Shown: one piece after another, positions 7,077 to 14,366 of the stretch
Numbering within the stretch: the stretch's first letter is position 1
How the letters are laid out: every line of letters starts with the position of its first letter
Assembly (NCBI GenBank): GCA_030146605.1
Contig: JASLBO010000013.1
Span: forward strand, 1-15,872
Length of the DNA: 15,872 nucleotides
Direction: 5' to 3'
DNA from: Sphingomonas sp.
GTDB lineage: Bacteria > Pseudomonadota > Alphaproteobacteria > Sphingomonadales > Sphingomonadaceae
Notes under the pieces: generated by a model
Seen by the model: only the letters and a program-made list of their open reading frames with translations
Told to the model about the DNA's origin: nothing
The model's database searches: none
Made by a program: the position numbers and the translations under genes

Positions 7077-8087
7077 ATGACGAGCGAAGGCAAGCGGGTT
7101 CTGGTCACCGGATCGGCGGGATTCATCGGCTTCCACACCTGCAGCAAGCTGCTCCAGCAGGGCGCGACCGTGCTCGGGGTAGACAATTTCTCGGCTTATT
7201 ACGATGTCGCGCTCAAGGAAGCGCGCACCGATATTCTCGGCAATCATGCCGAATTCTCGCTCGCCCGCGTGTCGATCGAGGACAATGACGCGTTCGCCGC
7301 CGCCTGGACCGGGTTCAAGCCCGACACCGTGATCCACCTCGCCGCACAGGCCGGCGTGCGCTATTCGATCGACGAGCCGCGCTCCTATATCGGCGCCAAC
7401 ATCATCGGCACCCACAATGTGCTCGAGCTCGCCCGGCACAACCCGGTCAGGCATCTGCTCGCCGCCTCGACCAGCTCGGTCTACGGCGCCAACACCGAAA
7501 TGCCGTTCGGCGAAACCCAGCGCACCCAGACCCCGCTCAGCCTTTATGCCGCCACCAAGGGCGCGACCGAGCTGATGGGGCACAGCTACAGCCATCTGTT
7601 CGGCACCCCGATGACCTTCTTCCGCTTCTTCACCGTCTATGGCCCCTGGGGCCGGCCGGACATGGCACTGTTCAAATTCGCCAAGGCGATGCTCGCGGGC
7701 GAACCGATCGACGTTTACAACAATGGCAACATGGTGCGCGACTTCACTTATATCGACGACCTCGCCGAATCGATCGTCCGCCTGACCGACGCGATCCCGG
7801 GCCGCGAACCGGTCGAAGGCGACAGTCTGTCCCCCGTCGCGCCGTTCCGCAGCGTCAATATCGGCAATGGCCAGCCGACCCCGCTAATGGAATATATCGG
7901 CGCGCTCGAGGCGGCGCTGGGCCGGACCGCGATCAAGAACTATCTGCCGATGCAGCAAGGCGACGTCCCCGCCACCGAAGCCTCGTCCGAATTGCTCCGC
8001 CGCCTCACCGGCTATGCGCCGTCGACGCCGCCCGCCACCGGCGTGGCGCGCTTCGTCGACTGGTATCTCGAGCATTATCGAGTCTGA
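7077..8087 (+). CDS. NAD-dependent epimerase, UDP-glucuronate 4-epimerase type
   Basis: An extended short-chain dehydrogenase of 336 residues that inverts C4 of a UDP-sugar. The Rossmann motif is TGSAGFIG (11-18) and D36 binds NAD ribose. The catalytic set is S132-S134 with Y157 and K161 in YAATK. The block RFFTVYGPWGRPDMALFKF (183-201) followed by IDVYNNGNMVRDFTYIDD is the signature of the UDP-glucuronate to UDP-galacturonate epimerases (CapI, LspL and plant GAE), as opposed to the WbpP/TviC group. The start at 7077 has AGGAG (7068-7072) just upstream; an earlier in-frame ATG at 7029 lacks both a binding site and homology. It is followed after 55 nt by a UDP-GlcNAc 6-dehydrogenase, so a UDP-GlcNAc-uronate substrate is also possible. 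The product feeds surface polysaccharide synthesis. Confidence 0.88.
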   Translation: MTSEGKRVLVTGSAGFIGFHTCSKLLQQGATVLGVDNFSAYYDVALKEARTDILGNHAEFSLARVSIEDNDAFAAAWTGFKPDTVIHLAAQAGVRYSIDEPRSYIGANIIGTHNVLELARHNPVRHLLAASTSSVYGANTEMPFGETQRTQTPLSLYAATKGATELMGHSYSHLFGTPMTFFRFFTVYGPWGRPDMALFKFAKAMLAGEPIDVYNNGNMVRDFTYIDDLAESIVRLTDAIPGREPVEGDSLSPVAPFRSVNIGNGQPTPLMEYIGALEAALGRTAIKNYLPMQQGDVPATEASSELLRRLTGYAPSTPPATGVARFVDWYLEHYRV

Positions 8088-8142
8088 AACCCCCGCCGGG
8101 CGATATCGGGCCGCAAAGGCACCATCGCAGACGGGGACCCAG

Positions 8143-9489
8143 ATGAGTATCGAATGGCCGGCGCACGGATTGAAGCTCCAGGCGCGTATCGAGAGCGGCA
8201 CCGCGAAGATCGGCGTGATCGGCATGGGCTATGTCGGCCTGCCGCTCGCAATGGCGTTTTGCGAGGCCGAGTGTCCGGTGCTCGCCATCGACCTCGACGA
8301 CGCCAAGATCGACGCGCTCAAGGCCGGCCGGAGCTACATCAAGCATATCGAGGGTGCACGCATCGCCCCGCAGGTCGAGGCGAAGCGGCTCGACGCCACC
8401 TCCGACCTCAGCCGGCTCGGCGAGGCCGATGTCCTGCTGATCTGCGTCCCCACTCCGCTGTCGCGCCATCTCGAGCCCGACCTCAAATATGTCGAGGCGA
8501 CCACCGCGGCGATCGCGAAGACGCTGCGCAAGGGCCAGCTCGTCATCCTCGAATCGACCACCTATCCCGGCACCACCCGCGAAGTGATGCAGCCGATCCT
8601 CGAGGCGGGCGGGCTGATCGCCGGCAAGGACTTCTTCCTCGCTTACTCCCCCGAGCGCGAGGACCCGGGCAACCCTACCTATTCGACCACCCAGATCCCC
8701 AAGGTGGTGGGCGCCGACGACAAGGTCTCGGCCGATCTTGCGCTCGCGCTCTACAAGCATGTCGTGCCGCAGACGATCGCGGTGTCCTCCGCCGCCACCG
8801 CGGAGGCGGTCAAGATCACCGAGAACGTCTTCCGCGCAGTCAACATCGCCCTGGTCAACGAACTCAAGCTGATCTTCACCGCGATGGACATCGACGTGTG
8901 GGAAGTGATCGACGCCGCCAAGACCAAGCCGTTCGGTTTCATGCCCTTCTATCCGGGCCCCGGGCTCGGCGGGCACTGTATCCCGATCGACCCCTTCTAT
9001 CTCACCTGGAAGGCGCGCGAATATAACCAGCACACCAAATTCATCGAGCTGGCCGGCCAGATCAACGCCGATATGCCGCAGCATGTCGTGCGGGTGATGG
9101 CGGACACGCTCGACGCGCGCTTCGGCCGGGGCCTGCGCGGCGCGCGCATCCTCGTGCTCGGCGTCGCGTACAAGAAGAATGTCGACGACATTCGCGAGAG
9201 CCCGTCGCTCCGCCTGATGGAGATGATCGAGGCACGCGGTGCCACCGCCGACTTCCACGATCCGCATGTCGCCCAGATCAACGGCACCCGCGAGCACCCG
9301 ACGCTCAACTATCGCGACGGCGTGGCATGGGATCCGGCGGTGATCGCCGGCTATGACGCGGTGCTGATCGCCACCGACCACGACGCCGTCGATTATGCCG
9401 TTTTGGTCGAGGCCGCACCGCTGGTGATCGACACGCGCAACGCGTGCGGCAAGGCCGGGATCGTCAGCGAAAAGGTGGTGCGCGCCTGA
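8143..9489 (+). CDS. UDP-N-acetylglucosamine 6-dehydrogenase (WbpA-like nucleotide sugar dehydrogenase)
   Basis: Oxidises C6 of a UDP-hexose to the carboxylate with two NAD+ per turnover. The 448 residues form an N-terminal Rossmann domain (GVIGMGYVGLPLA, about 24-36; D50), a central domain with AEAVKITENVFR (K225, N228), catalytic C279 in GPGLGGHCIPIDPF, and a C-terminal domain with LGVAYKKNVDDIRESPS (339-355). The strings SPEREDPGN and PFGFMPFYPGPGLGGHCIPIDPFYLTW are those of WbpA/WbpO/TviB-type UDP-GlcNAc(GalNAc) dehydrogenases; UDP-glucose dehydrogenases have GGSCFPKD instead. The ATG at 8143 is preferred over upstream in-frame starts because these read into the epimerase gene and an arginine-rich stretch. 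GACGGGG lies about 8 nt upstream. Probably co-transcribed with the epimerase. Confidence 0.9.
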   Translation: MSIEWPAHGLKLQARIESGTAKIGVIGMGYVGLPLAMAFCEAECPVLAIDLDDAKIDALKAGRSYIKHIEGARIAPQVEAKRLDATSDLSRLGEADVLLICVPTPLSRHLEPDLKYVEATTAAIAKTLRKGQLVILESTTYPGTTREVMQPILEAGGLIAGKDFFLAYSPEREDPGNPTYSTTQIPKVVGADDKVSADLALALYKHVVPQTIAVSSAATAEAVKITENVFRAVNIALVNELKLIFTAMDIDVWEVIDAAKTKPFGFMPFYPGPGLGGHCIPIDPFYLTWKAREYNQHTKFIELAGQINADMPQHVVRVMADTLDARFGRGLRGARILVLGVAYKKNVDDIRESPSLRLMEMIEARGATADFHDPHVAQINGTREHPTLNYRDGVAWDPAVIAGYDAVLIATDHDAVDYAVLVEAAPLVIDTRNACGKAGIVSEKVVRA

Positions 9490-9517
9490 TCGGGTTCACC
9501 TCTCGCAGAGCTTCAAT

Positions 9518-9631
9518 TCACGCATTCGCGAATGGGTTGACGGCGATGAGGACGGCCGTGGTGATCGCGATCGAGGCGCAGAACAGCACCACCATCGTAC
9601 GAACCCGCAGCAGGCAACTGGCATCCGGCAT
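9518..9631 (-). CDS. Tiny single-pass membrane protein ORF, 37 residues
   Basis: A minus-strand ORF beginning MPDASCLLRVRT, with one hydrophobic helix at about 12-31 and a short NPFANA tail. AGGA lies 9 nt before the ATG at 9631. Positively charged R9 and R11 precede the helix, predicting an inside N terminus. It lies alone in the gap between the plus-strand dehydrogenase and the 87-residue protein gene. The same frame is open upstream to an ATG at 9751, but that extension looks non-coding. No family is recognised. It could be one of the many single-helix membrane microproteins or a chance ORF. Confidence 0.4.
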   Translation of the reverse strand: MPDASCLLRVRTMVVLFCASIAITTAVLIAVNPFANA

Positions 9632-9816
9632 TTTCACGCATCCTGAACGGCTGAGACAAAGCTGAGGCGACCGGAGTTTCGCGTCGGGAGCTCTGATCGG
9701 CTCTTCGTTGCGGGTGCCTACCCTGCGGCGTTCATTCGGCATATGATCCACCCGCCGGATATCTTGATCGAGATGCCGGAACCCGTCCCCGGCCGAGGGC
9801 TGGCGGCCGGCCGTTC

Positions 9817-9840
9817 GATCCCTCCGCCAAGGGGAGGATC
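9817..9840 (-). terminator. Weak hairpin downstream of the 87-residue protein gene
   Basis: GATCCCTCC and GGAGGATC pair over 8 bp with one bulged C and a 7-nt loop, 12 nt beyond the stop of the minus-strand gene ending at 9852. No T-run follows on that strand. The rest of 9632-9851 holds nothing else I can name. Confidence 0.3.
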
Positions 9841-9851
9841 AGGAGTGCCGA

Positions 9852-10115
9852 TCAGCCGGCGTCCGCCTCCGCCAACTCCACGACCTCGAATTCGTATCGC
9901 TCCCAGCCGCGTTGCTTCGCAGCATCGGCGGTGGCGGCCTTCTTGCCCGCCGCCTCGCGGAGGGATCTGGCGTGCCCCCAGAATATCTCGGTTCGCCCGC
10001 CGCCCAGATGCGCGACGATGCGCCAGTAATGCGTGAACGGCGCCGCGGTCGGCCCGATCGTCTTGACGTAACCATCGCCGAGCGTGGCCGTGAGGTAGCG
10101 CTTCTTCTTCGCCAT
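9852..10115 (-). CDS. Small conserved-looking hypothetical protein, 87 residues
   Basis: A soluble basic protein starting MAKKKRYLTATLGDGYVKT. The centre, FTHYWRIVAHLGGGRTEIFWGHAR, looks like a small beta-rich fold. It is followed by an alanine- and lysine-rich helix with KKAATADAAKQRGWERYEFEVVEL. No signal peptide, cysteine or known catalytic motif is visible. I do not recognise the family. The start at 10115 is chosen because MAKKK gives a protein-like N terminus; an in-frame ATG at 10175 would add 20 residues of low-information sequence, and neither has a strong ribosome binding site. It is transcribed away from msrB, whose start is 83 bp to the right, so the two may share a divergent control region. 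Confidence 0.65.
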   Translation of the reverse strand: MAKKKRYLTATLGDGYVKTIGPTAAPFTHYWRIVAHLGGGRTEIFWGHARSLREAAGKKAATADAAKQRGWERYEFEVVELAEADAG

Positions 10116-10198
10116 GCCCGAGCCGATAGCCGATCGCGCAGGGCTTGTGGAATCGGCCGCTCTGAATCCCCACATAGCCGCCGGAACGGAGATTTCGC

Positions 10199-10648
10199 AT
10201 GACCCAGTATCGCAAAACCGACGAAGCCATCGCTGCTCTCTCTCCTGAGGAATATCGCGTCACCCAGCAGAGCGGCACCGAACGTCCAGGCACCGGCAAA
10301 TATCTGAACAACAAGGAACCCGGCATTTACGTCGACGTGGTCTCCGGCGAGCCGCTATTCGCTTCCTCGGACAAATATGAATCGGGCTGCGGCTGGCCGA
10401 GCTTCACCAAGCCGATCGAGCCCGCCAACGTCGCCGAACTCCGCGACGCCAGCCTCGGCATGGTCCGCATCGAGGTCCGCTCGGCGAACGGCGACAGCCA
10501 TCTCGGCCATGTCTTCGATGATGGCCCGCTCGATCGCGGCGGCCTGCGCTACTGCATCAACTCGGCGTCGCTGCGCTTCGTGCCCCGCGAGGCGATGGAA
10601 GCGGAAGGCTATGGCGCCTATCTCGATCAGGTCGAGCAGCCTGCCTGA
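10199..10648 (+). CDS. msrB: Peptide-methionine (R)-S-oxide reductase
   Basis: Reduces methionine-R-sulfoxide in oxidised proteins using thioredoxin. The single MsrB domain fills the 149 residues: [15 protein letters not shown] (19-33), SGCGWPSF (62-69) with resolving C64, [10 protein letters not shown] (101-110), and [13 protein letters not shown] (117-129) with catalytic C119. The two CxxC pairs that bind structural zinc in many MsrBs are absent; DVVSG and SANGD occupy their places, so this is the zinc-free form. There is no signal peptide, so it is cytosolic. ACGGAG (10186-10191) lies 7 nt upstream of the ATG. It stands alone, divergent from the 87-residue protein gene, and is followed by a hairpin and then the 11-bp phased repeat array. 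Confidence 0.96.
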   Translation: MTQYRKTDEAIAALSPEEYRVTQQSGTERPGTGKYLNNKEPGIYVDVVSGEPLFASSDKYESGCGWPSFTKPIEPANVAELRDASLGMVRIEVRSANGDSHLGHVFDDGPLDRGGLRYCINSASLRFVPREAMEAEGYGAYLDQVEQPA

Positions 10649-10694
10649 ACGCCCTTTGCGGCTTGTAATGTAGGATTTCGTCTGCTTGCCTCGG

Positions 10695-10715
10695 GCGGTC
10701 GGCATTGCCGGCCGC
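10695..10715 (+). terminator. GC-rich hairpin after msrB
   Basis: GCGGTCGGC (10695-10703) and GCCGGCCGC (10707-10715) form a 9-bp stem with a single T-G wobble and an ATT loop, 47 nt after the msrB stop. The sequence after it (TCCTTGCTAT) has only a weak T stretch, so termination strength is uncertain. Confidence 0.5.
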
Positions 10716-10756
10716 TCCTTGCTATCGCTGATTCTGTCGGAAGCCGTATCGTCCGC

Positions 10757-10921
10757 AGCGCGTACCCGTCGCGTTACAGGCGCGCGGGTGTCGCGTCACA
10801 GGCGCGAACGCGTCGCGTGGCGGTAGCGCATCTGGCGCGTGGCAGTCGCAGAAGTGGCGCGCATCTGTCGCGTGTATGGCGCGTCGCTGGCGCAAACCTG
10901 TCGCGAACCCGTCGCTTCGGC
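10757..10921. repeat. Array of 14 pentamers phased at exactly 11 bp
   Basis: On the plus strand the pentamer G(T/G)(C/A)GC starts at 10768, 10779, 10790, 10801, 10812, 10823, 10834, 10845, 10856, 10867, 10878, 10889, 10900 and 10911, with no change of spacing. Seven are GTCGC, six are GGCGC and one (10823) is GTAGC. A degenerate unit AGCGC is in phase at 10757. The 6-bp spacers vary, but their first base is G in 11 of 14. On the minus strand the units read GCG(A/C)C. The array lies between the converging ends of msrB and galU. The rest of the 302-bp gap 10649-10950 holds the hairpin after msrB and nothing else that I can name. An 11-bp step is about one helical turn, so the conserved bases face one side of the DNA. 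Function unknown. Confidence 0.85.
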
Positions 10922-10950
10922 GCCAAAACATCAAAACCGTGTCAAGCGCG

Positions 10951-11823
10951 TCAACCGCCGGACGGCCGCCCGTCGAGGAACGCCCGAACCGCCGGCCCGA
11001 TATCCTCGCGCTCCAGTGCCATGGCGATGTTCGCCTGGATGAACCCGGCCTTGTCGCCGCAATCGTAGCGGGTGCCGGCGAAGGTCAGCCCGTGGAATGG
11101 CTGATCGCCGATCATCCGCGCCATTGCATCGGTGAGCTGGACCTCGCCGCCGGCGCCGGTCTCCTGCCCCTCGAGCACGCGCAGCACTTCGGGCTGCAGG
11201 ATGTACCGTCCGATCACCGAAAGGTTCGAAGGCGCATTGCCCGGCGCCGGCTTCTCGACCAGCCCGTTCACTTCGGTGAGTGACCCGTCCCGCCGCCCCG
11301 GCGTAATGATGCCATAGCGGTGGGTCTGGTCGTCGGGGACTTCTTCGGCGCAGATCAGATTGCCGCCGACCTTGTTGTACGCCTCGACCATCTGCCTGAG
11401 GCAACCCGGCTTGCCGACCATGAAATCGTCCGCGAGCAGAACAGCGAAAGGTTCGTCGCCGACGATGTGGCGGGCGCACCACACTGCGTGGCCGAGCCCC
11501 ATCGGCTCCTGCTGGCGGACATAGGCGATCGCGCCCGGCTTGAACCGCGTCGCATCGAGGACTTCGAGCGACTTGCCGCGCCCGGCCATCGTCGCCTCGA
11601 GCTCGAAGGCGATGTCGAAATGGTCCTCGATCGCCGATTTGCCGCGGCCGGTGACGAAGATCATCTGCTCGATCCCCGCCTCCATCGCCTCCTCGACGGC
11701 ATATTGAATCAGGGGACGGTCGACGATCGGCAGCATCTCCTTGGGCATCGCCTTGGTGGCGGGCAGGAAACGGGTGCCAAGGCCCCCCACGGGGAATACG
11801 GCCTTGCGCAACGGCTTGATCAT
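10951..11823 (-). CDS. galU: UTP-glucose-1-phosphate uridylyltransferase
   Basis: Makes UDP-glucose from UTP and glucose-1-phosphate, the entry point for many surface sugars. At 290 residues it is the typical GalU length. The nucleotide-binding signature is VGGLGTRFLPATKAMPKEMLP (12-32), R60-K62 follow, the metal-binding aspartate is in LLADDFM (129-135), VEKP is at 189-192, and GEVQLTDA and YDCGDKAGF (253-261) complete the active site. The start at 11823 is chosen because the family begins MIKPLRKAVFPVGG and because GGGAGAG lies 4-11 nt upstream; the frame is open to 11928 but that extension is not homologous. It is divergent from wecB across 124 bp and converges on msrB across the phased repeat gap. 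Confidence 0.97.
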   Translation of the reverse strand: MIKPLRKAVFPVGGLGTRFLPATKAMPKEMLPIVDRPLIQYAVEEAMEAGIEQMIFVTGRGKSAIEDHFDIAFELEATMAGRGKSLEVLDATRFKPGAIAYVRQQEPMGLGHAVWCARHIVGDEPFAVLLADDFMVGKPGCLRQMVEAYNKVGGNLICAEEVPDDQTHRYGIITPGRRDGSLTEVNGLVEKPAPGNAPSNLSVIGRYILQPEVLRVLEGQETGAGGEVQLTDAMARMIGDQPFHGLTFAGTRYDCGDKAGFIQANIAMALEREDIGPAVRAFLDGRPSGG

Positions 11824-11947
11824 GCAGCTCTCCCAGGCAGTGGTCTTGCGTCGACGCATCGCGGGCTTGCCCGTTCCCGAAGACCCGATCAAGTTTGCCG
11901 CCGCAGCGCTTATCCGGCTCTTAAGCATCGCGCGCTAGGAAGACGCC

Positions 11948-13078
11948 ATGTCCGCACCCAAGGTCCTCGTCGTGTTCGGCACGCGTCCCGAAGCGATCAA
12001 GCTGTTTCCCGTGGTCCAGGCGCTGCAGGCCCATGGCGGGATGGACGTCCGGACCTGCGTCACCGCGCAGCATCGCAACTTGCTCGATCAGGTGCTGGAG
12101 ATCGCCGGGATCACCCCCGATATCGACCTCGACGTGATGACCCCCGGCCAGTCGCTCGACCAGCTCACGGCGCGGCTGCTCACCGGGCTGGGCCGGGTGC
12201 TCGATGCCGAAAAGCCCGATCGCGTCCTCGTCCAGGGCGATACCGCCACTGCGATGGTCGGCGCGCTCGTCGCTTACTACCGCAAGGTGCCGGTCGGCCA
12301 TGTCGAGGCCGGGCTGCGCTCGGGCGATATCTACCAGCCCTGGCCCGAAGAAGTGAACCGCCGCATCGTCGCGCCGATCGCCGATCAGCATTTCGCCCCG
12401 ACCGAGACCGCCGCCGAGGCGCTGCGCCGCGAAAATATCGATCCGGTCACGATCCACGTGACCGGCAACACCGTCATCGACGCGCTCCACACGACGCGCG
12501 CCCGGATCGACGCTGATCCGTCGCTCGCCTCGGGGCTCGACGCGATTGCGGAGCGCTTTGCCGGCAAGCGGCTGATCCTCGTCACCACCCATCGCCGCGA
12601 GAATTTCGGCGAGGCCATGGCCGGCATCGCCGATGCGATCGCCCGGATCGCGGCGCGGCCGGACACCGCGGTGCTGTTCCCGATGCACCCCAACCCGAAC
12701 GTGGTCTCGGTGATGGACCGCGTGCTCGGAGACCGGCCCAATATCTGCCGGATCGACCCGCTCGATTACCCCCATTTCATCCGTGCGCTCGGAATGGCCG
12801 AAATCGTGCTCAGCGATTCCGGCGGGGTGCAGGAAGAAGCGCCCGCGCTCGGCAAGCCGGTGCTGGTGATGCGCGAGACCACCGAGCGTCCCGAAGGCGT
12901 CGCGGCGGGCACTGCGAAGCTGGTCGGCACCGATCCCGATCGGATCGTTTCCGAAATCTCAACCCTACTCGACGTACCCCAGGCCTATTCTGCCATGGCA
13001 CGCGCCCACAATCCGTTTGGCGACGGCCGTGCCGCAGAGCGAATTGCGGGGATCGTCGCACATGGTTTCGGACTCTGA
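11948..13078 (+). CDS. wecB: UDP-N-acetylglucosamine 2-epimerase (non-hydrolysing)
   Basis: Interconverts UDP-GlcNAc and UDP-ManNAc in the cytoplasm. The 376 residues have the GT-B-like two-domain fold. Motifs are FGTRPEAIK (10-18), QGD with D98, HVEAGLRSGD with E120, PEEVNRR with E134, the hinge THRREN with H216, DSGGVQEEAP (290-299), RETTERPEG (309-317) and HNPFGDG (354-360). D98, E120, E134 and H216 align three residues later than catalytic D95, E117, E131 and H213 of the E. coli enzyme. AGGAAG (11937-11942) lies 5 nt before the ATG. The gene overlaps wecC by 17 nt, so the two are translationally coupled and successive in the pathway. Confidence 0.97.
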   Translation: MSAPKVLVVFGTRPEAIKLFPVVQALQAHGGMDVRTCVTAQHRNLLDQVLEIAGITPDIDLDVMTPGQSLDQLTARLLTGLGRVLDAEKPDRVLVQGDTATAMVGALVAYYRKVPVGHVEAGLRSGDIYQPWPEEVNRRIVAPIADQHFAPTETAAEALRRENIDPVTIHVTGNTVIDALHTTRARIDADPSLASGLDAIAERFAGKRLILVTTHRRENFGEAMAGIADAIARIAARPDTAVLFPMHPNPNVVSVMDRVLGDRPNICRIDPLDYPHFIRALGMAEIVLSDSGGVQEEAPALGKPVLVMRETTERPEGVAAGTAKLVGTDPDRIVSEISTLLDVPQAYSAMARAHNPFGDGRAAERIAGIVAHGFGL

Positions 13079-14357
13079 GCTCAAGGTCGCCGTTCTCGGC
13101 CTCGGCTATATCGGCCTGCCCACCGCCGCGGTGATCGCACGCACCGGCGCGCAGGTGCTCGGCGTCGACGTCCACCAGTCGGTGGTCGACACCGTCAATT
13201 CGGGCAAGGTCCATATCGAGGAAATCGACCTCGACGGCCTCGTCTCGGGGGTGGTCGCCCGGGGCAAATTGCGCGCCTCGCTGCAGATCGAGCCGTCCGA
13301 CGTGTTCGTCATCGCCGTCCCCACGCCCTTCGACGAGAATCACGCCCCGGACGTCGGCTATGTTCTCAAGGCGGCGACCAACGTCGCGATCGTGCTCAAG
13401 CCCGGCGACGTCGTCATCCTCGAATCGACCTCCCCCGTCGGCACCACCGACAAGGTCGCCGAACTGCTCGCGCAGCTACGGCCCGATCTCAAGGTCCCCG
13501 GCCATTGCGTCGGCAGCGCCGACATTGCGATCGCTTATTGCCCCGAGCGCGTGCTGCCCGGCCGTATCCTCGTCGAGCTGATCGACAATGATCGCGTGAT
13601 CGGCGGCGTCACCCCGCGCTGCGCCCGCAAGGCGCTGCAATTCTACCGCCGGTTCGTCCGCGGGGCCTGCGTCACCACCACCGCCAAGGCGGCCGAGATG
13701 ACCAAGCTCGCCGAGAACGCCTTTCGCGACGTCAACATCGCCTTCGCCAACGAATTGTCGCTGGTCGCCGATCGGATGGGCGTCGACGTCTGGGAAGTCA
13801 TCCGCCTCGCCAATCGCCATCCGCGAGTGAACATCCTCTCGCCGGGACCGGGAGTCGGCGGCCATTGCATCGCCGTGGACCCGTGGTTCCTCGTCAGCGC
13901 CGCCCCCGAAGAGACCCCGCTCATCCGCACGGCACGCGAAGTGAACGACGGCAAGATCGAGCATGTCATCGCCCGCGCTTCGACGATGATCGAAGCCGAT
14001 CCGGCGGCGCGGGTCGCGTGTCTCGGCCTCGCCTTCAAGGCCAATATCGACGATTTCCGCGAGAGCCCTGCGCTCAAGATCGCACTCGAACTGGCACGCC
14101 GCTTCGGCGAACGCGTCGCCATCGTCGAGCCCTACGCCTCCGCTCTGCCGGCATGCTTCGCCGACACCGCGGCGAAGCTGATCGACGTGGATACGGCTAT
14201 CGAGACCTGCGGCAGCTTCGTCGTGCTCGTCGACCACGAGGTGTTCCGCTCGATCCCGCTCGACGAACGCGCCGACAAGCAGGTCTACGACACCCGCGGC
14301 ATCTGGCCCGACCAGCCCGTCACCAGTCGCGGCGAGGTTCTTCGCCTCGCCAGCTGA
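13062..14357 (+). CDS. wecC: UDP-N-acetyl-D-mannosamine dehydrogenase
   Basis: Oxidises UDP-ManNAc to UDP-ManNAc-uronic acid with NAD+, directly after WecB. The 431 residues show the Rossmann motif VLGLGYIGLPTA (11-22), D36, TPFDENHAPD (88-97), ESTSPVGTTD (121-130), AYCPERVLPG (158-167), AEMTKLAENAFRDVN with K215, catalytic C269 in GPGVGGHCIAVDPWF, and LGLAFKANIDDFRESPA (321-337). The combination CPERVLPG plus HCIAVDPWF marks the WecC group and separates it from the WbpA-type enzyme at 8143. The start at 13062 is chosen from homology; GGGGA lies about 9 nt upstream and the start overlaps wecB by 17 nt. It converges with the metalloprotease gene, leaving 9 bp between the stops and no obvious terminator. 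Confidence 0.95.
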   Translation: MVSDSELKVAVLGLGYIGLPTAAVIARTGAQVLGVDVHQSVVDTVNSGKVHIEEIDLDGLVSGVVARGKLRASLQIEPSDVFVIAVPTPFDENHAPDVGYVLKAATNVAIVLKPGDVVILESTSPVGTTDKVAELLAQLRPDLKVPGHCVGSADIAIAYCPERVLPGRILVELIDNDRVIGGVTPRCARKALQFYRRFVRGACVTTTAKAAEMTKLAENAFRDVNIAFANELSLVADRMGVDVWEVIRLANRHPRVNILSPGPGVGGHCIAVDPWFLVSAAPEETPLIRTAREVNDGKIEHVIARASTMIEADPAARVACLGLAFKANIDDFRESPALKIALELARRFGERVAIVEPYASALPACFADTAAKLIDVDTAIETCGSFVVLVDHEVFRSIPLDERADKQVYDTRGIWPDQPVTSRGEVLRLAS

Positions 14358-14366
14358 TTGGCCCCT

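Noticed and set aside
5831..7186. Minus-strand ORF (451 codons) opposite dut, moeB and the epimerase start
   Set aside because: Crosses three unrelated genes and the intergenic gap, with shadow-type composition and no motif.
7800..7835. A second REP-like fragment in the epimerase (peptide REPVEGDS)
   Set aside because: The DNA resembles the coaBC element slightly, but this loop before SPVAPFR is naturally variable and acidic in the epimerase family and no hairpin arms are preserved.
8005..9381. Minus-strand ORF (458 codons) opposite the dehydrogenase
   Set aside because: Antisense shadow; the plus-strand frame has all the family motifs.
9523..9534. Perfect 12-bp palindrome CATTCGCGAATG
   Set aside because: It lies within the last codons of the 37-residue ORF, far from any start; probably coincidental in GC-rich sequence.
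10199..10648. Loss of zinc cysteines in MsrB as a defect
   Set aside because: Zinc-free MsrB proteins with a resolving cysteine in SGCGWPSF are a common functional subtype, so this is normal variation.
10757..10921. CRISPR array
   Set aside because: The repeat core is only five bases with 6-bp spacers, far below CRISPR repeat and spacer lengths, and no cas gene is present.
10722..10934. Short ORFs on both strands across the 11-bp array
   Set aside because: An 11-bp period imposes an 11-residue periodicity in every frame, so open frames arise from the repeat itself; no frame has a ribosome binding site or a sensible peptide.
11320..12516. Plus-strand ORF (398 codons) spanning galU and wecB
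   Set aside because: It is antisense to galU in its first half and out of frame with wecB in its second; no protein-like domain.
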